Source: Pseudomonadota bacterium
GTDB taxonomy: Bacteria; Pseudomonadota; Gammaproteobacteria; Steroidobacterales; Steroidobacteraceae
Assembly (NCBI GenBank): GCA_947454665.1
Contig: CANGMU010000105.1
Coordinates: forward strand, 1 to 7,658
Length of the DNA: 7,658 nucleotides
Direction: 5' to 3'
The notes under the pieces were generated by a model. It worked only from the letters and a program-made list of their open reading frames with translations, ran no database searches and was not told the origin of the DNA. This document shows positions 1 through 6,556 of the stretch, piece by piece. Each line of letters starts with the position of its first letter. Position 1 is the stretch's first letter. The position numbers were made by a program, and so were the translations under genes.

Positions 1-1
1 C

Positions 2-55
2 TTGCAAGCCTCCGCCGTCGACCGTCATCTGGGTGCGCTCGACACCTACGCCTGA
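2..55 (+). CDS. fliK: 3' end of a flagellar gene, probably fliK (hook-length control protein), 5'-truncated by the window
   Basis: An open frame enters from the left edge and ends at TGA 53-55. Only 17 codons are visible, reading LQASAVDRHLGALDTYA. Its frame and G/C-rich third positions fit coding sequence. The short tail ending in DTYA resembles C-terminal ends I recall from gammaproteobacterial FliK proteins, and fliK is the usual gene immediately before fliL in such clusters. FliK is the secreted ruler that measures the hook and triggers the FlhB-dependent export switch. The identity rests mainly on position; the visible residues are too few for a domain call. A different gene ending here cannot be excluded. 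Confidence 0.55.
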   Translation: MQASAVDRHLGALDTYA

Positions 56-79
56 CGCCGGAATCCCGTCACAGGCGGG

Positions 80-97
80 CTGGCACGGCCCTTGCTG
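80..97 (+). promoter_or_regulatory. Sigma-54 (RpoN) -24/-12 promoter for the fliL operon
   Basis: The sequence CTGGCACGGCCCTTGCTG matches the RpoN consensus YTGGCACG-N4-TTGCW with no mismatch in the conserved positions. The invariant GG (82-83) and GC (94-95) are separated by exactly 10 bases, as required. It lies in the only sizeable gap of the window, 56-152, on the sense strand of the operon. Counting C95 as -12 puts the expected transcription start near base 107, giving a leader of about 46 nt before the fliL ATG. In Pseudomonas aeruginosa the equivalent fliL operon is known to depend on RpoN and the activator FleQ. The same control is inferred here; no FleQ site was identified. Confidence 0.9.
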
Positions 98-138
98 CAG
101 GTCCCTCGGGTGGCGTTATGCTGACTCCCACCCCCTTT

Positions 139-144
139 GAAGGA
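139..144 (+). promoter_or_regulatory. Ribosome binding site of fliL
   Basis: GAAGGA lies 8 nt upstream of the ATG at 153. It is a strong Shine-Dalgarno match and supports 153 as the start of fliL, within the leader predicted from the sigma-54 promoter. Confidence 0.8.
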
Positions 145-152
145 CCCCTGTC

Positions 153-644
153 ATGTCGCAAGCCCCTGCCGAAGCCGAAGCCCCCAAGAAGAGCAAGACC
201 AAGCTGATCGTGATCATCGCGGCAGCCGTGATGCTGGTCGGTGGTGGTGCCGCTGCGTTCTTCCTGACGCGGGGTGATGACAAAAAGGCGGGCGAAGCCC
301 ATGCCGAGAAGGTCGAACCCAAGCACCCCTCGCTCTACGTGCCGCTCGATCCGCCCTTCGTGGTGAATTTCGAATCGGGCCGCGCCAAGTTCCTGCAGGT
401 CGCCGTGCAGCTCATGACGCGCGAGCCCGAGTTCGTCGAATTCCTGAAAGGCCATGACCCGGCCATCCGCAACGACCTGCTGCTGCTGTTCGGCGCGCAG
501 ACGGTCGATGAACTCTCGACGCGCGAAGGCAAGGAGCACCTGCGCGAACAGGCCCTCGCCGCGGTCCGCAAGCTCATTGCGGATGAGGGCGAAAAATCCG
601 AGAAGCTCGAAAACCTCTACTTCACCAGCTTCGTGATGCAGTAA
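153..644 (+). CDS. fliL: FliL, flagellar basal body-associated stator-interacting protein
   Basis: This 163-residue protein is a single-pass inner-membrane protein with a large periplasmic domain. FliL surrounds or supports the MotAB stator and raises motor output, especially under load. Residues 1-17 form a short cytoplasmic tail rich in A, E, P and K. About 18-38 is the transmembrane helix, followed by a charged linker (40-58). The family hallmark YVPLDPPFVVNF is at 62-73, then comes the conserved FliL domain ending in YFTSFVMQ, the usual terminus of gammaproteobacterial FliL. The ATG is supported by GAAGGA at 139-144 and length is normal. It is the first gene after the sigma-54 promoter. 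The next gene should be fliM but is fliN, 11 nt away. Identity is secure from the hallmark motif, C-terminus and context. Confidence 0.96.
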   Translation: MSQAPAEAEAPKKSKTKLIVIIAAAVMLVGGGAAAFFLTRGDDKKAGEAHAEKVEPKHPSLYVPLDPPFVVNFESGRAKFLQVAVQLMTREPEFVEFLKGHDPAIRNDLLLLFGAQTVDELSTREGKEHLREQALAAVRKLIADEGEKSEKLENLYFTSFVMQ

Positions 645-655
645 GGCCAGGCACG

Positions 656-1045
656 ATGAGTAACGAGAACATCAGCGAAGCAGACATGCTGGCGGCCATG
701 GCGATGGCCAATCCCGGCATCGACCTGCCCCCCTCTTCGGTCGGATCCGCGTTGTCGATGACCGACGGGTCGGGATCCCGGCATGACGTGAACATCGATG
801 TCATCCTGGACGTGCCGGTCACCTTGTCGCTGGAAGTTGGCCGCACGCGATTGCCCATCCGCAGCCTGCTGCAGCTCAACCAGGGTTCCGTGGTCGAGCT
901 CGAGCGTGCCGCGGGCGAGCCGCTCGATGTTTATGTGAACGGCACGCTGATCGCGCACGGCGAAGTCGTCGTCGTGAACGAGAAATTCGGCATCCGGCTC
1001 ACCGACGTGATCAGCCCCGCTGAACGCATCCGCAAGCTGAAGTGA
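656..1045 (+). CDS. fliN: FliN, flagellar motor switch C-ring protein
   Basis: At 129 residues, this is a single-SpoA-domain switch protein. FliN forms the base of the cytoplasmic C-ring, helps in switching and docks the FliH-FliI ATPase complex for export. The N-terminal 45 residues are a variable segment with a Gly/Ser-rich linker (about 29-42). The SpoA (surface presentation of antigens) domain covers about 46-120 with the typical gammaproteobacterial stretches DVILDVPVTLSLEVGRTR, LLQLNQGSVVEL, GEVVVVNEKFGIRL and the ending ERIRKLK. The ATG has AAGG (643-646) or CCAGG (647-651) upstream. FliN normally works with FliM, yet fliM is not upstream. Length and the single SpoA domain show it is not a FliM-FliN fusion, nor a longer FliY-type protein. 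Confidence 0.96.
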   Translation: MSNENISEADMLAAMAMANPGIDLPPSSVGSALSMTDGSGSRHDVNIDVILDVPVTLSLEVGRTRLPIRSLLQLNQGSVVELERAAGEPLDVYVNGTLIAHGEVVVVNEKFGIRLTDVISPAERIRKLK

Positions 1046-1051
1046 GCTGAC

Positions 1052-1504
1052 GTGAAGCGTGGTCTGAGTCTGGGCGTGATATGGCTGCTGCCGGCCTGCG
1101 GTCTCGCAGCCGATCCGGCGACACCCGCGCCGGTCTTCGCGGCCCCGGCTGCCGCGACCTCGACGGTCGCCGGCAGTGCCGGCGGCCTCGGGCAGGTGAC
1201 GCTGGCCCTGCTGTTCGTGCTCGCGGCCATCTTCGGCGTTGCCTGGTTCATGCGTCGCCTGCGTGGCCTCACCGGCGGTGAGGAATCCCTGCGGGTCATC
1301 GCGCAGGTCGCGCTCGGTGCGCGCGAGCGTGCCGTGGTCGTGCAGGTCGGCAACCAACAGGTGCTGCTGGGCGTCGCGCCCGGCCGCGTGAACCTGCTGC
1401 AGGTCCTGCCTGAAGGCGGGTTGCCTGCACCGCAGGCAGCCACACCATCGCTTGCTGTGCGGCCTGACTTCGCCGCGCTCCTGAAGAAGAGCCTCGGTCG
1501 ATGA
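1052..1504 (+). CDS. fliO: FliO, flagellar export gate assembly protein
   Basis: The protein has 150 residues and a GTG start 6 nt after the fliN stop. FliO is a poorly conserved bitopic membrane protein that stabilises FliP and helps assemble the FliP-FliR core of the export gate. Residues 1-20 look like a signal sequence or first hydrophobic helix (basic MKR, hydrophobic core, possible cleavage after GLA at 17-19). An Ala/Pro-rich spacer follows (21-46). About 48-67 is a clear transmembrane helix ending in MRRLR. The cytoplasmic part (75-120) has the FliO pattern with VIAQVALGARERAVVVQVG and VLLGVAPGRVNLL. No strong Shine-Dalgarno is visible, so translation is probably coupled to fliN. The stop overlaps the fliP start (ATGA). 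Identity rests on domain pattern plus position directly before fliP. Confidence 0.92.
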   Translation: MKRGLSLGVIWLLPACGLAADPATPAPVFAAPAAATSTVAGSAGGLGQVTLALLFVLAAIFGVAWFMRRLRGLTGGEESLRVIAQVALGARERAVVVQVGNQQVLLGVAPGRVNLLQVLPEGGLPAPQAATPSLAVRPDFAALLKKSLGR

Positions 1505-2247
1505 GGTCTTTCCCGAGATCGCTGTGCGCTGTGCTGCTGCTTGTTGCATCGCTGCTGCCGCTGTGGGCGCAGGCCGCTGCGCCGGGCTTGCCGGCGGTCA
1601 CCGTGAGCGGGGGCGGCAATTATTCGCTGACCTTGCAGGTCCTCCTGCTGATGACGGCGATTTCGCTGTTGCCGGCAATCCTGCTGATGATGACGGCCTT
1701 CACGCGCATCATCATCGTACTGTCCATCCTGCGGCAGGCCATCGGCGCCGGCCAGTCGCCGCCGAACCAGGTCATGGTGGGCCTCGCGCTGTTTCTCACT
1801 TTCTTCGTGATGTCGCCGGTCGTCGACCGCATCAACGCGGAAGCGGTGCAGCCCTATATGGCTGGGCAGATCGAAACGACCGAAGCCCTGTCGCGTGGCG
1901 CAGGTCCGCTGAAGGAATTCATGCTGCGCCAGACGCGCGAGTCTGACATCGCGACCTTCGTGCGCATCTCCGGTGGCAAGGGCTTCGAGAAACCCGAGGA
2001 CGTGCCGCTGTCCATCCTCGTGCCGGCCTTCGCCACGTCCGAGCTCAAGACCGCGTTCCAGATCGGCTTCATGGTCTTCATCCCCTTCGTCATCATCGAT
2101 CTCGTCGTCGCGAGCGTGCTGATGTCCATGGGCATGATGATGCTGTCGCCTGTGCTCATCTCGCTGCCCTTCAAGATCATGCTGTTCGTGCTTGTCGACG
2201 GCTGGTCGCTGCTGATCGGCACGCTTGCCTCCAGCTTCTACCGCTAG
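1501..2247 (+). CDS. fliP: FliP, core subunit of the flagellar type III export gate
   Basis: FliP (248 residues) forms the pentameric core of the FliP5-Q4-R1 gate, the channel through which rod, hook and filament proteins leave the cytoplasm. A cleavable signal peptide is visible at about 1-25 (basic start, LLLVASLLPL core, AQA cleavage site), a known feature of FliP. Family motifs follow: LLMMTAFTRIIIVLSILRQAIG (62-83), SPPNQVMVGLALFLTFFVM (86-104), VPAFATSELKTAFQIGF (174-190), then IPFVIIDLVVASVLMSMGMMM and LPFKIMLFVLVDGW. The methionine cluster at 208-214 corresponds to the M-gasket that seals the closed gate. The start overlaps the end of fliO by 4 nt (ATGA), implying translational coupling. 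Length is normal. The SctR homologue of virulence secretion systems is excluded by the flagellar neighbours. Confidence 0.98.
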   Translation: MRSFPRSLCAVLLLVASLLPLWAQAAAPGLPAVTVSGGGNYSLTLQVLLLMTAISLLPAILLMMTAFTRIIIVLSILRQAIGAGQSPPNQVMVGLALFLTFFVMSPVVDRINAEAVQPYMAGQIETTEALSRGAGPLKEFMLRQTRESDIATFVRISGGKGFEKPEDVPLSILVPAFATSELKTAFQIGFMVFIPFVIIDLVVASVLMSMGMMMLSPVLISLPFKIMLFVLVDGWSLLIGTLASSFYR

Positions 2248-2256
2248 GACCATCAC

Positions 2257-2526
2257 ATGACTCCCGAAACCGTGATGAACCTCGGCACCCGCGCGCTGGA
2301 GATGACACTGCTGCTGTCCGCGCCGCTGCTGCTGGTCGCCTTGTTCGTCGGCTTGCTCATCGGCGTCTTCCAGGCTGCGACACAGATCAACGAGATGACA
2401 CTGTCTTTCATCCCCAAGTTGCTAGGCATGGGCGTGACGGTTGTCGTCGCCGGTCCCTGGATGCTGAAAACGCTGGTCAGCTATACGCGCGAACTGTTCC
2501 TGAGCATCCCGCAGCTGATCCGCTAG
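2257..2526 (+). CDS. fliQ: FliQ, small subunit of the flagellar type III export gate
   Basis: This 89-residue hydrophobic protein has two membrane segments (about 17-39 and 52-72). FliQ wraps around the FliP-FliR core as four copies and helps open the gate. The conserved loop QAATQINEMTLSFIPK lies at 39-54, between the two helices, and is diagnostic for the FliQ/SctS family. The ATG at 2257 is preceded by TAGGA (2245-2249), which overlaps the fliP stop codon, at a 7-nt spacing. Length is the family standard. Neighbours fliP and fliR confirm it as flagellar. Confidence 0.98.
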   Translation: MTPETVMNLGTRALEMTLLLSAPLLLVALFVGLLIGVFQAATQINEMTLSFIPKLLGMGVTVVVAGPWMLKTLVSYTRELFLSIPQLIR

Positions 2527-2534
2527 GGCAGGGC
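2525..2534 (+). promoter_or_regulatory. Ribosome binding site of fliR, supports the GTG start
   Basis: AGGGCAGGGC overlaps the fliQ stop codon and lies 7 nt before GTG 2542. This purine-rich site, together with protein similarity beginning at residue 1, supports the GTG as the true fliR start. Confidence 0.6.
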
Positions 2535-2541
2535 ATTCGCC

Positions 2542-3321
2542 GTGCTTACGGTCACCACCGGTCAGCTCGAAGCCTGGGTTGCCCTGTATCTCTGGCCCTT
2601 CATCCGCATCGCCGGTTGCCTGATGGTGGCGCCGATCTTCGGCGCACGCTTCGTCCCGCCCCGCAGCCGGCTCATCCTCGCCGGTGCCATCACATTGCTG
2701 GTCGCACCGATGTTGCCGCAGCCCCAGGTGGCGCCGTTCACCGGCGCTGGATTCGTCATCGCGGGCCAGCAGCTGCTCATCGGTCTGGCCATGGGTTTCG
2801 TCGTGCAGATCGTCTTCGATGCACTGGCCATGGCCGGCCAACTGCTCGCCAACAGCATGGGCCTGTCCTTTGCCTTCAATGTCGACCCGCTGCGCGGTAC
2901 CGGAACGCCGGTCATCGGCCAGTTCTATTCGATCTTCGTCACGCTGACCTTCCTGGCGCTCAACGGCCATCTCACGCTCATCGAGACGCTGGTGCAGGGT
3001 TTCCGCAGCCTGCCAGTCGGCACCAGCGGTCTTGGCACCGATGGCGTCATGCAGGTGGTGCAGTGGGGTGGCCAGATCTTCAGCGGTGCGCTGCTGGTCT
3101 CCTTGCCGGGTGTCACGGCCCTGCTCATCGTGAACCTCGCCTTTGGAGTCGTCAGCCGGGCAGCGCCGGCGCTCAACTTGTTCGCGATCGGCTTCCCGGT
3201 GACGCTGGTCTGTGGTCTCGTCGTCGTGATGATGGGCCTGCCTTCTGTCCAGCACAGTTTCGTCACGCTGATGACCGAAGGCTTCCAGTTGTTGGGCCGT
3301 CTGCTCGGACAGCAGGGCTGA
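2542..3321 (+). CDS. fliR: FliR, subunit of the flagellar type III export gate
   Basis: FliR (259 residues) is a polytopic membrane protein present as one copy in the export gate, where it completes the FliP ring. The start is GTG. The first residues, VTTGQLEAWVALYLWPFIRI, align in register with known FliR N-termini, so this start is preferred. Other family stretches include VAPIFGARFVPPRSRL (29-44), FDALAMAGQLLANSMGLSFAFNVDP (92-116), PVIGQFY (123-129) and the signature SRAAPALNLFAIGFPVTL (205-222). Several hydrophobic helices span the protein, and length is normal. It sits 15 nt after fliQ and 3 nt before flhB. The GTG start may lower its translation relative to FliP and FliQ, which would suit its single-copy role; that is inference. 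Confidence 0.97.
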   Translation: MLTVTTGQLEAWVALYLWPFIRIAGCLMVAPIFGARFVPPRSRLILAGAITLLVAPMLPQPQVAPFTGAGFVIAGQQLLIGLAMGFVVQIVFDALAMAGQLLANSMGLSFAFNVDPLRGTGTPVIGQFYSIFVTLTFLALNGHLTLIETLVQGFRSLPVGTSGLGTDGVMQVVQWGGQIFSGALLVSLPGVTALLIVNLAFGVVSRAAPALNLFAIGFPVTLVCGLVVVMMGLPSVQHSFVTLMTEGFQLLGRLLGQQG

Positions 3322-3324
3322 TCC

Positions 3325-4437
3325 ATGGCTGAAACCGACCAGCACGACCGGACAGAGTCCCCGACACAGAAACGGCTGGACGAGGCCCGTCGCAATGGCC
3401 AGATCCCGCGCTCGCGCGAGCTGACCGCCGCGGCAGTGATGCTGACCGCCGGCATCGGTCTGCAGGTGCTCGGGCCGACCGTGGGCCAGCGCCTCGGCGA
3501 CCTGATGCGCCACGGGCTTGCGATCGATCGCGCCCAGGCCATGGATCCGACCCGCATGTTGCCTGCCCTGGGTGAAGCGGCGCTGGACGGGGCGATCACC
3601 ATTGCGCCGGTCCTCGTGCTGACGCTGGTGGCGGCGCTGGGTGCACCGATGATCCTCGGTGGCTGGGCCTTCAGCACGACGGCACTGGCGCCGCGCTTTG
3701 ATCGGCTGGACCCGTTGGCCGGCTTCGGTCGCATGTTCTCCACGCGCAGCGCCGTCGAGCTTGCCAAGGCGCTCGCCAAATTCGGCGTCGTCGCAGCCGC
3801 TGGTGCCATCGTCTTCGCGATCCAGTTCAAGCAGATGATGGGTCTGGGTGCGCAGCCCGTGGGTCCGGCGATCGGCCAGGCCATCGCGATCTGTGGCCAG
3901 GCGCTTACCGCGCTCACGGCGGCGCTGATCTTGATCGCCGCTGTCGACGTGCCTTTCCAGCTCTGGCAATACCACCGCGACCTGCGCATGACGCGCGAGG
4001 AAATCAAGCAGGAGACCCGAGAGAGCGAAGGTTCGCCGGAAGTGAAGGGCCAGATCCGCCGCCTGATGCGCGAGCGGGCGCAGGGCCGGATGATGCAGGA
4101 CGTCCCCAAGGCCGATGTCATCGTCGTCAACCCGACCCATTACGCCGTGGCCCTGCGCTACGACGAAAAACGCCATCGCGCGCCGGTGGTCGTCGCCAAG
4201 GGCGTGGACTTCGTCGCCGCCCGGATCCGCGAGGTGGCCAGCGAACATCAGGTGCCGATTTTCGAGGCACCGCCGTTGGCCCGCGCCTTGCATCGTACTG
4301 TTGAGATCGGTGACGAAATCCCGTCGACGCTGTATGTCGCGGTCGCGCAGGTGCTGACCTATATCTTGCAGCTCCGTGCCGCCCGCCGCGAAAAACAGGC
4401 TTTGCCGCCCGTCCCGGTCATCGATTTCAGGGAATAA
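3325..4437 (+). CDS. flhB: FlhB, export gate protein and substrate-specificity switch
   Basis: FlhB (370 residues) sits at the entrance of the export gate and changes substrate preference from hook to filament proteins when FliK signals that the hook is complete. The N-terminal stretch TESPTQKRLDEARRNGQIPRS (10-30) is typical. Four hydrophobic segments follow, at about 32-52, 92-118, 150-168 and 188-209. A basic linker and the cytoplasmic domain come next. The self-cleavage motif NPTH is at 269-272, with Asn269 and Pro270 numbered as in Salmonella FlhB, inside VIVVNPTHYAVALRYD. The catalytic residues are intact, so autocleavage is expected. CAGGG (3313-3317) provides the ribosome binding site. 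It follows fliR by 3 nt and precedes flhA by 6 nt. Confidence 0.98.
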   Translation: MAETDQHDRTESPTQKRLDEARRNGQIPRSRELTAAAVMLTAGIGLQVLGPTVGQRLGDLMRHGLAIDRAQAMDPTRMLPALGEAALDGAITIAPVLVLTLVAALGAPMILGGWAFSTTALAPRFDRLDPLAGFGRMFSTRSAVELAKALAKFGVVAAAGAIVFAIQFKQMMGLGAQPVGPAIGQAIAICGQALTALTAALILIAAVDVPFQLWQYHRDLRMTREEIKQETRESEGSPEVKGQIRRLMRERAQGRMMQDVPKADVIVVNPTHYAVALRYDEKRHRAPVVVAKGVDFVAARIREVASEHQVPIFEAPPLARALHRTVEIGDEIPSTLYVAVAQVLTYILQLRAARREKQALPPVPVIDFRE

Positions 4438-4440
4438 GGA
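4435..4440 (+). promoter_or_regulatory. Ribosome binding site of flhA, overlapping the flhB stop codon
   Basis: TAAGGA combines the flhB stop codon TAA with a strong Shine-Dalgarno core, 3 nt from the flhA ATG at 4444. The spacing is short, but the overlap points to coupled translation of flhB and flhA. Confidence 0.6.
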
Positions 4441-4443
4441 TCC

Positions 4444-6528
4444 ATGGCCGAAACCGCCGCGACCGACACGTTCCAGCGAGTGCTCCGCAGCGGCCTCGGC
4501 GTGCCCGTCGGAATCCTGGCGGTTCTTGCCATGGTGATCCTGCCGCTGCCCACGGTGGCGCTGGACGTGCTCTTCACCTTCAACATCGCGCTGTCGCTCG
4601 TCGTGCTGATGGCGGTGTTCTATGTGGCGCGGCCGCTGGAGTTCGGCGTCTTCCCGAGCGTGCTGCTGCTGGCGACCCTGCTGCGCCTCGCCCTGAACGT
4701 CGCCTCGACCCGCGTCGTGCTGCTGCACGGCCATACCGGCACCGGCGCTGCCGGTCATGTCATCGAATCCTTCGGCCAGTTCGTCGTCGGTGGCAACTAT
4801 GCCGTCGGCGTCGTCGTGTTCATCATTCTCACGATCATCAACTTCGTCGTGGTGACCAAGGGTGCGGGCCGCATCTCCGAAGTCACGGCCCGCTTTACCC
4901 TCGATGCGATGCCCGGCAAGCAGATGGCGATCGACGCCGACCTCAACGCCGGCCTCATCAACCAGGAGCAGGCCCGCGAACGCCGCAACGAAGTGCGGGT
5001 CGAAGCGGACTTCTACGGTTCGATGGACGGTGCCAGCAAGTTCGTCCGCGGCGATGCCACCGCCGGCATCATGATCCTTGTGCTCAACATCGTGGGCGGC
5101 CTCGCGATAGGCGTGATGGGCCACGACATGCCTGTCGGCGACGCGGCCCGCACCTATACGCTGCTCACCATCGGTGACGGCCTCGTCGCGCAGGTGCCGG
5201 CGCTGTTGCTGTCGACCGCGGTCGCCATCATCGTCACGCGCGTCTCGGGCCAGCAGGACATGGGTGGTGAGATAGGTCGCCAGCTCGGTCAGCCACGCGC
5301 GATGTTCATCGCTGCCGCCGTCATCGCGCTGATGGGCCTGATCCCGGGCATGCCGAACGTGGCCTTCCTGCTCTTCGCGGCATTCTGCGCGGGTGCCGCC
5401 TGGCTGCTGCAGAAGAGCCGCGCCGCGACGGCAGAGCGGGCGGCCGAGGAGGCCATCGTGCCGCCCGTGCCGGTTCTCACGCCTGAACAGCGCGAGCTGT
5501 CCTGGGAAGATGTCCGCCAGGTCGACCTGCTCGGTCTGGAGGTGGGCTACCGGCTCGTGCCCTTGGTCGACCCGGCCCAGGGCGGTGACCTGCTCGCGCG
5601 CGTGAAGGGGGTGCGCCGCAAGCTGACGCAGGAACTGGGCTTCCTCGTGCCGGCCGTGCACATCCGCGACAACCTGGAATTCAGCCCGTCGATCTATCGC
5701 ATCAACCTGTCCGGCGTGCCGGTGGGCGAGGGCACGGTCCACCCTGAAAAGGATCTCGCGATCAATCCGGGCAGCGTGTTCGGCAAGCTGGCCGGCATCG
5801 AGACCAAGGATCCGGCCTTCGGCATGGATGCCGTGTGGATCGATCCGGCCCAGCGCGACCATGCGCAGACGCTCGGCTATACCGTCGTCGATCCGAGCAC
5901 CGTGATCGCCACGCACATCCAGCACGTCGTGCAGCAGCATGCGCACGAACTGCTCGGCCACGAGGAAGTGCAGCAGCTGCTCAATGCGCTGGCCAAGACG
6001 GCGCCGAAGCTCGTCGAAGACCTCGTGCCCAAGCTGCTGCCGCTGAACGTCGTCGTGCGTGTGCTGCAGGGGCTGCTCGCCGAGCGCGTGCCAGTGCGCA
6101 ACATGCGCACGATCGTCGAGACGCTCGCCGACCATGCGCCGCGCACGCAGGATCCGCAGGCGCTGGTTGCGCAGGTGCGTGTCGCGCTCGGCCGCCAGAT
6201 CGTGCAGGAACTGGCCGGCCTGAAGGACGAGTTGCCCGTCATCACGCTCGAGCCGGACCTCGAACAGTTGCTGCAGAACTCGCTCACGGGCGGCGGTTCG
6301 ACGCCAGGTCTTGAACCCGGCCTGGCCGAACGCCTGCAACAGCGGCTCAACGACGCGACGCGGCGACAGGAAATGCTGGGCGAACCGGCCGTGCTGCTCG
6401 TCCCGCCGGCATTGCGCGCGAGCCTCTCGCGCTTCGTGCGGGCAGGCGTTCAGGGCCTGCAGGTGCTCGCCTGGAATGAAATCCCGGACAGCCGCAAGGT
6501 GCGGCTCGTGACGGCGGTGGGCCGCTGA
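4444..6528 (+). CDS. flhA: FlhA, large export gate protein and chaperone docking platform
   Basis: FlhA (694 residues, a normal length) forms a nonameric ring below the FliP-Q-R gate. It uses the proton motive force and binds chaperone-substrate complexes. The membrane part is about 1-325, with many hydrophobic helices. Family stretches include NVASTRVVLLHG (85-96), the FHIPEP signature region GAGRISEVTARFTLDAMPGKQ (140-160), IDADLNAG (163-170) and ADFYGSMDGASKFVRGD (188-204). Arg143, Arg150, Asp154 and Asp204 correspond to the functionally important Arg147, Arg154, Asp158 and Asp208 of Salmonella FlhA. An Ala/Glu-rich linker (325-345) leads to the cytoplasmic domain (about 346-694), which starts with DLLGLEVGYRLVPLVD and includes LEFSPSIYRINLSGVPVGEG. 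It follows flhB by 6 nt. No separate promoter is visible. Confidence 0.98.
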   Translation: MAETAATDTFQRVLRSGLGVPVGILAVLAMVILPLPTVALDVLFTFNIALSLVVLMAVFYVARPLEFGVFPSVLLLATLLRLALNVASTRVVLLHGHTGTGAAGHVIESFGQFVVGGNYAVGVVVFIILTIINFVVVTKGAGRISEVTARFTLDAMPGKQMAIDADLNAGLINQEQARERRNEVRVEADFYGSMDGASKFVRGDATAGIMILVLNIVGGLAIGVMGHDMPVGDAARTYTLLTIGDGLVAQVPALLLSTAVAIIVTRVSGQQDMGGEIGRQLGQPRAMFIAAAVIALMGLIPGMPNVAFLLFAAFCAGAAWLLQKSRAATAERAAEEAIVPPVPVLTPEQRELSWEDVRQVDLLGLEVGYRLVPLVDPAQGGDLLARVKGVRRKLTQELGFLVPAVHIRDNLEFSPSIYRINLSGVPVGEGTVHPEKDLAINPGSVFGKLAGIETKDPAFGMDAVWIDPAQRDHAQTLGYTVVDPSTVIATHIQHVVQQHAHELLGHEEVQQLLNALAKTAPKLVEDLVPKLLPLNVVVRVLQGLLAERVPVRNMRTIVETLADHAPRTQDPQALVAQVRVALGRQIVQELAGLKDELPVITLEPDLEQLLQNSLTGGGSTPGLEPGLAERLQQRLNDATRRQEMLGEPAVLLVPPALRASLSRFVRAGVQGLQVLAWNEIPDSRKVRLVTAVGR

Positions 6529-6543
6529 GCGCGGCATCGACAC

Positions 6544-6547
6544 AGGA
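6544..6547 (+). promoter_or_regulatory. Ribosome binding site of flhF
   Basis: AGGA lies 9 nt before the ATG at 6557, in the 28-nt gap after flhA. It supports that start. No sigma-54 element or terminator is visible in this gap, so flhF is probably read through from flhA. Confidence 0.55.
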
Positions 6548-6556
6548 CATCCGATT

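Noticed and set aside
65..79. A small hairpin after the fliK stop: six pairs including one T-G, with a 3-nt ACA loop.
   Set aside because: The stem is short and no T-run follows, so it does not look like an intrinsic terminator. It abuts the sigma-54 element and may be chance in GC-rich DNA.
671..700. FliN N-terminus (ISEADMLAAM) resembling the SQxEIDALL CheY-binding motif of FliM/FliY, possibly compensating for missing FliM.
   Set aside because: The key EIDALL pattern is absent. The segment fits better with the DDWAAAMAEQ-like N-terminus of ordinary gammaproteobacterial FliN, so a CheY-binding role is not supported.
4438..4448. Overlapping GGATCC and CCATGG at the flhA start, resembling engineered cloning sites.
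   Set aside because: They arise from a natural AAGGA ribosome binding site and an ATGGC start in the correct native context. No vector sequence or other sign of engineering is visible.
1501..6528. Possibility that the fliPQR-flhB-flhA block is a virulence type III secretion system (sctRSTUV).
   Set aside because: fliL, fliN with a flagellar C-terminus, fliO and flhF in the same unit, and the flagellar-type sequences of FlhA and FlhB, make it flagellar.
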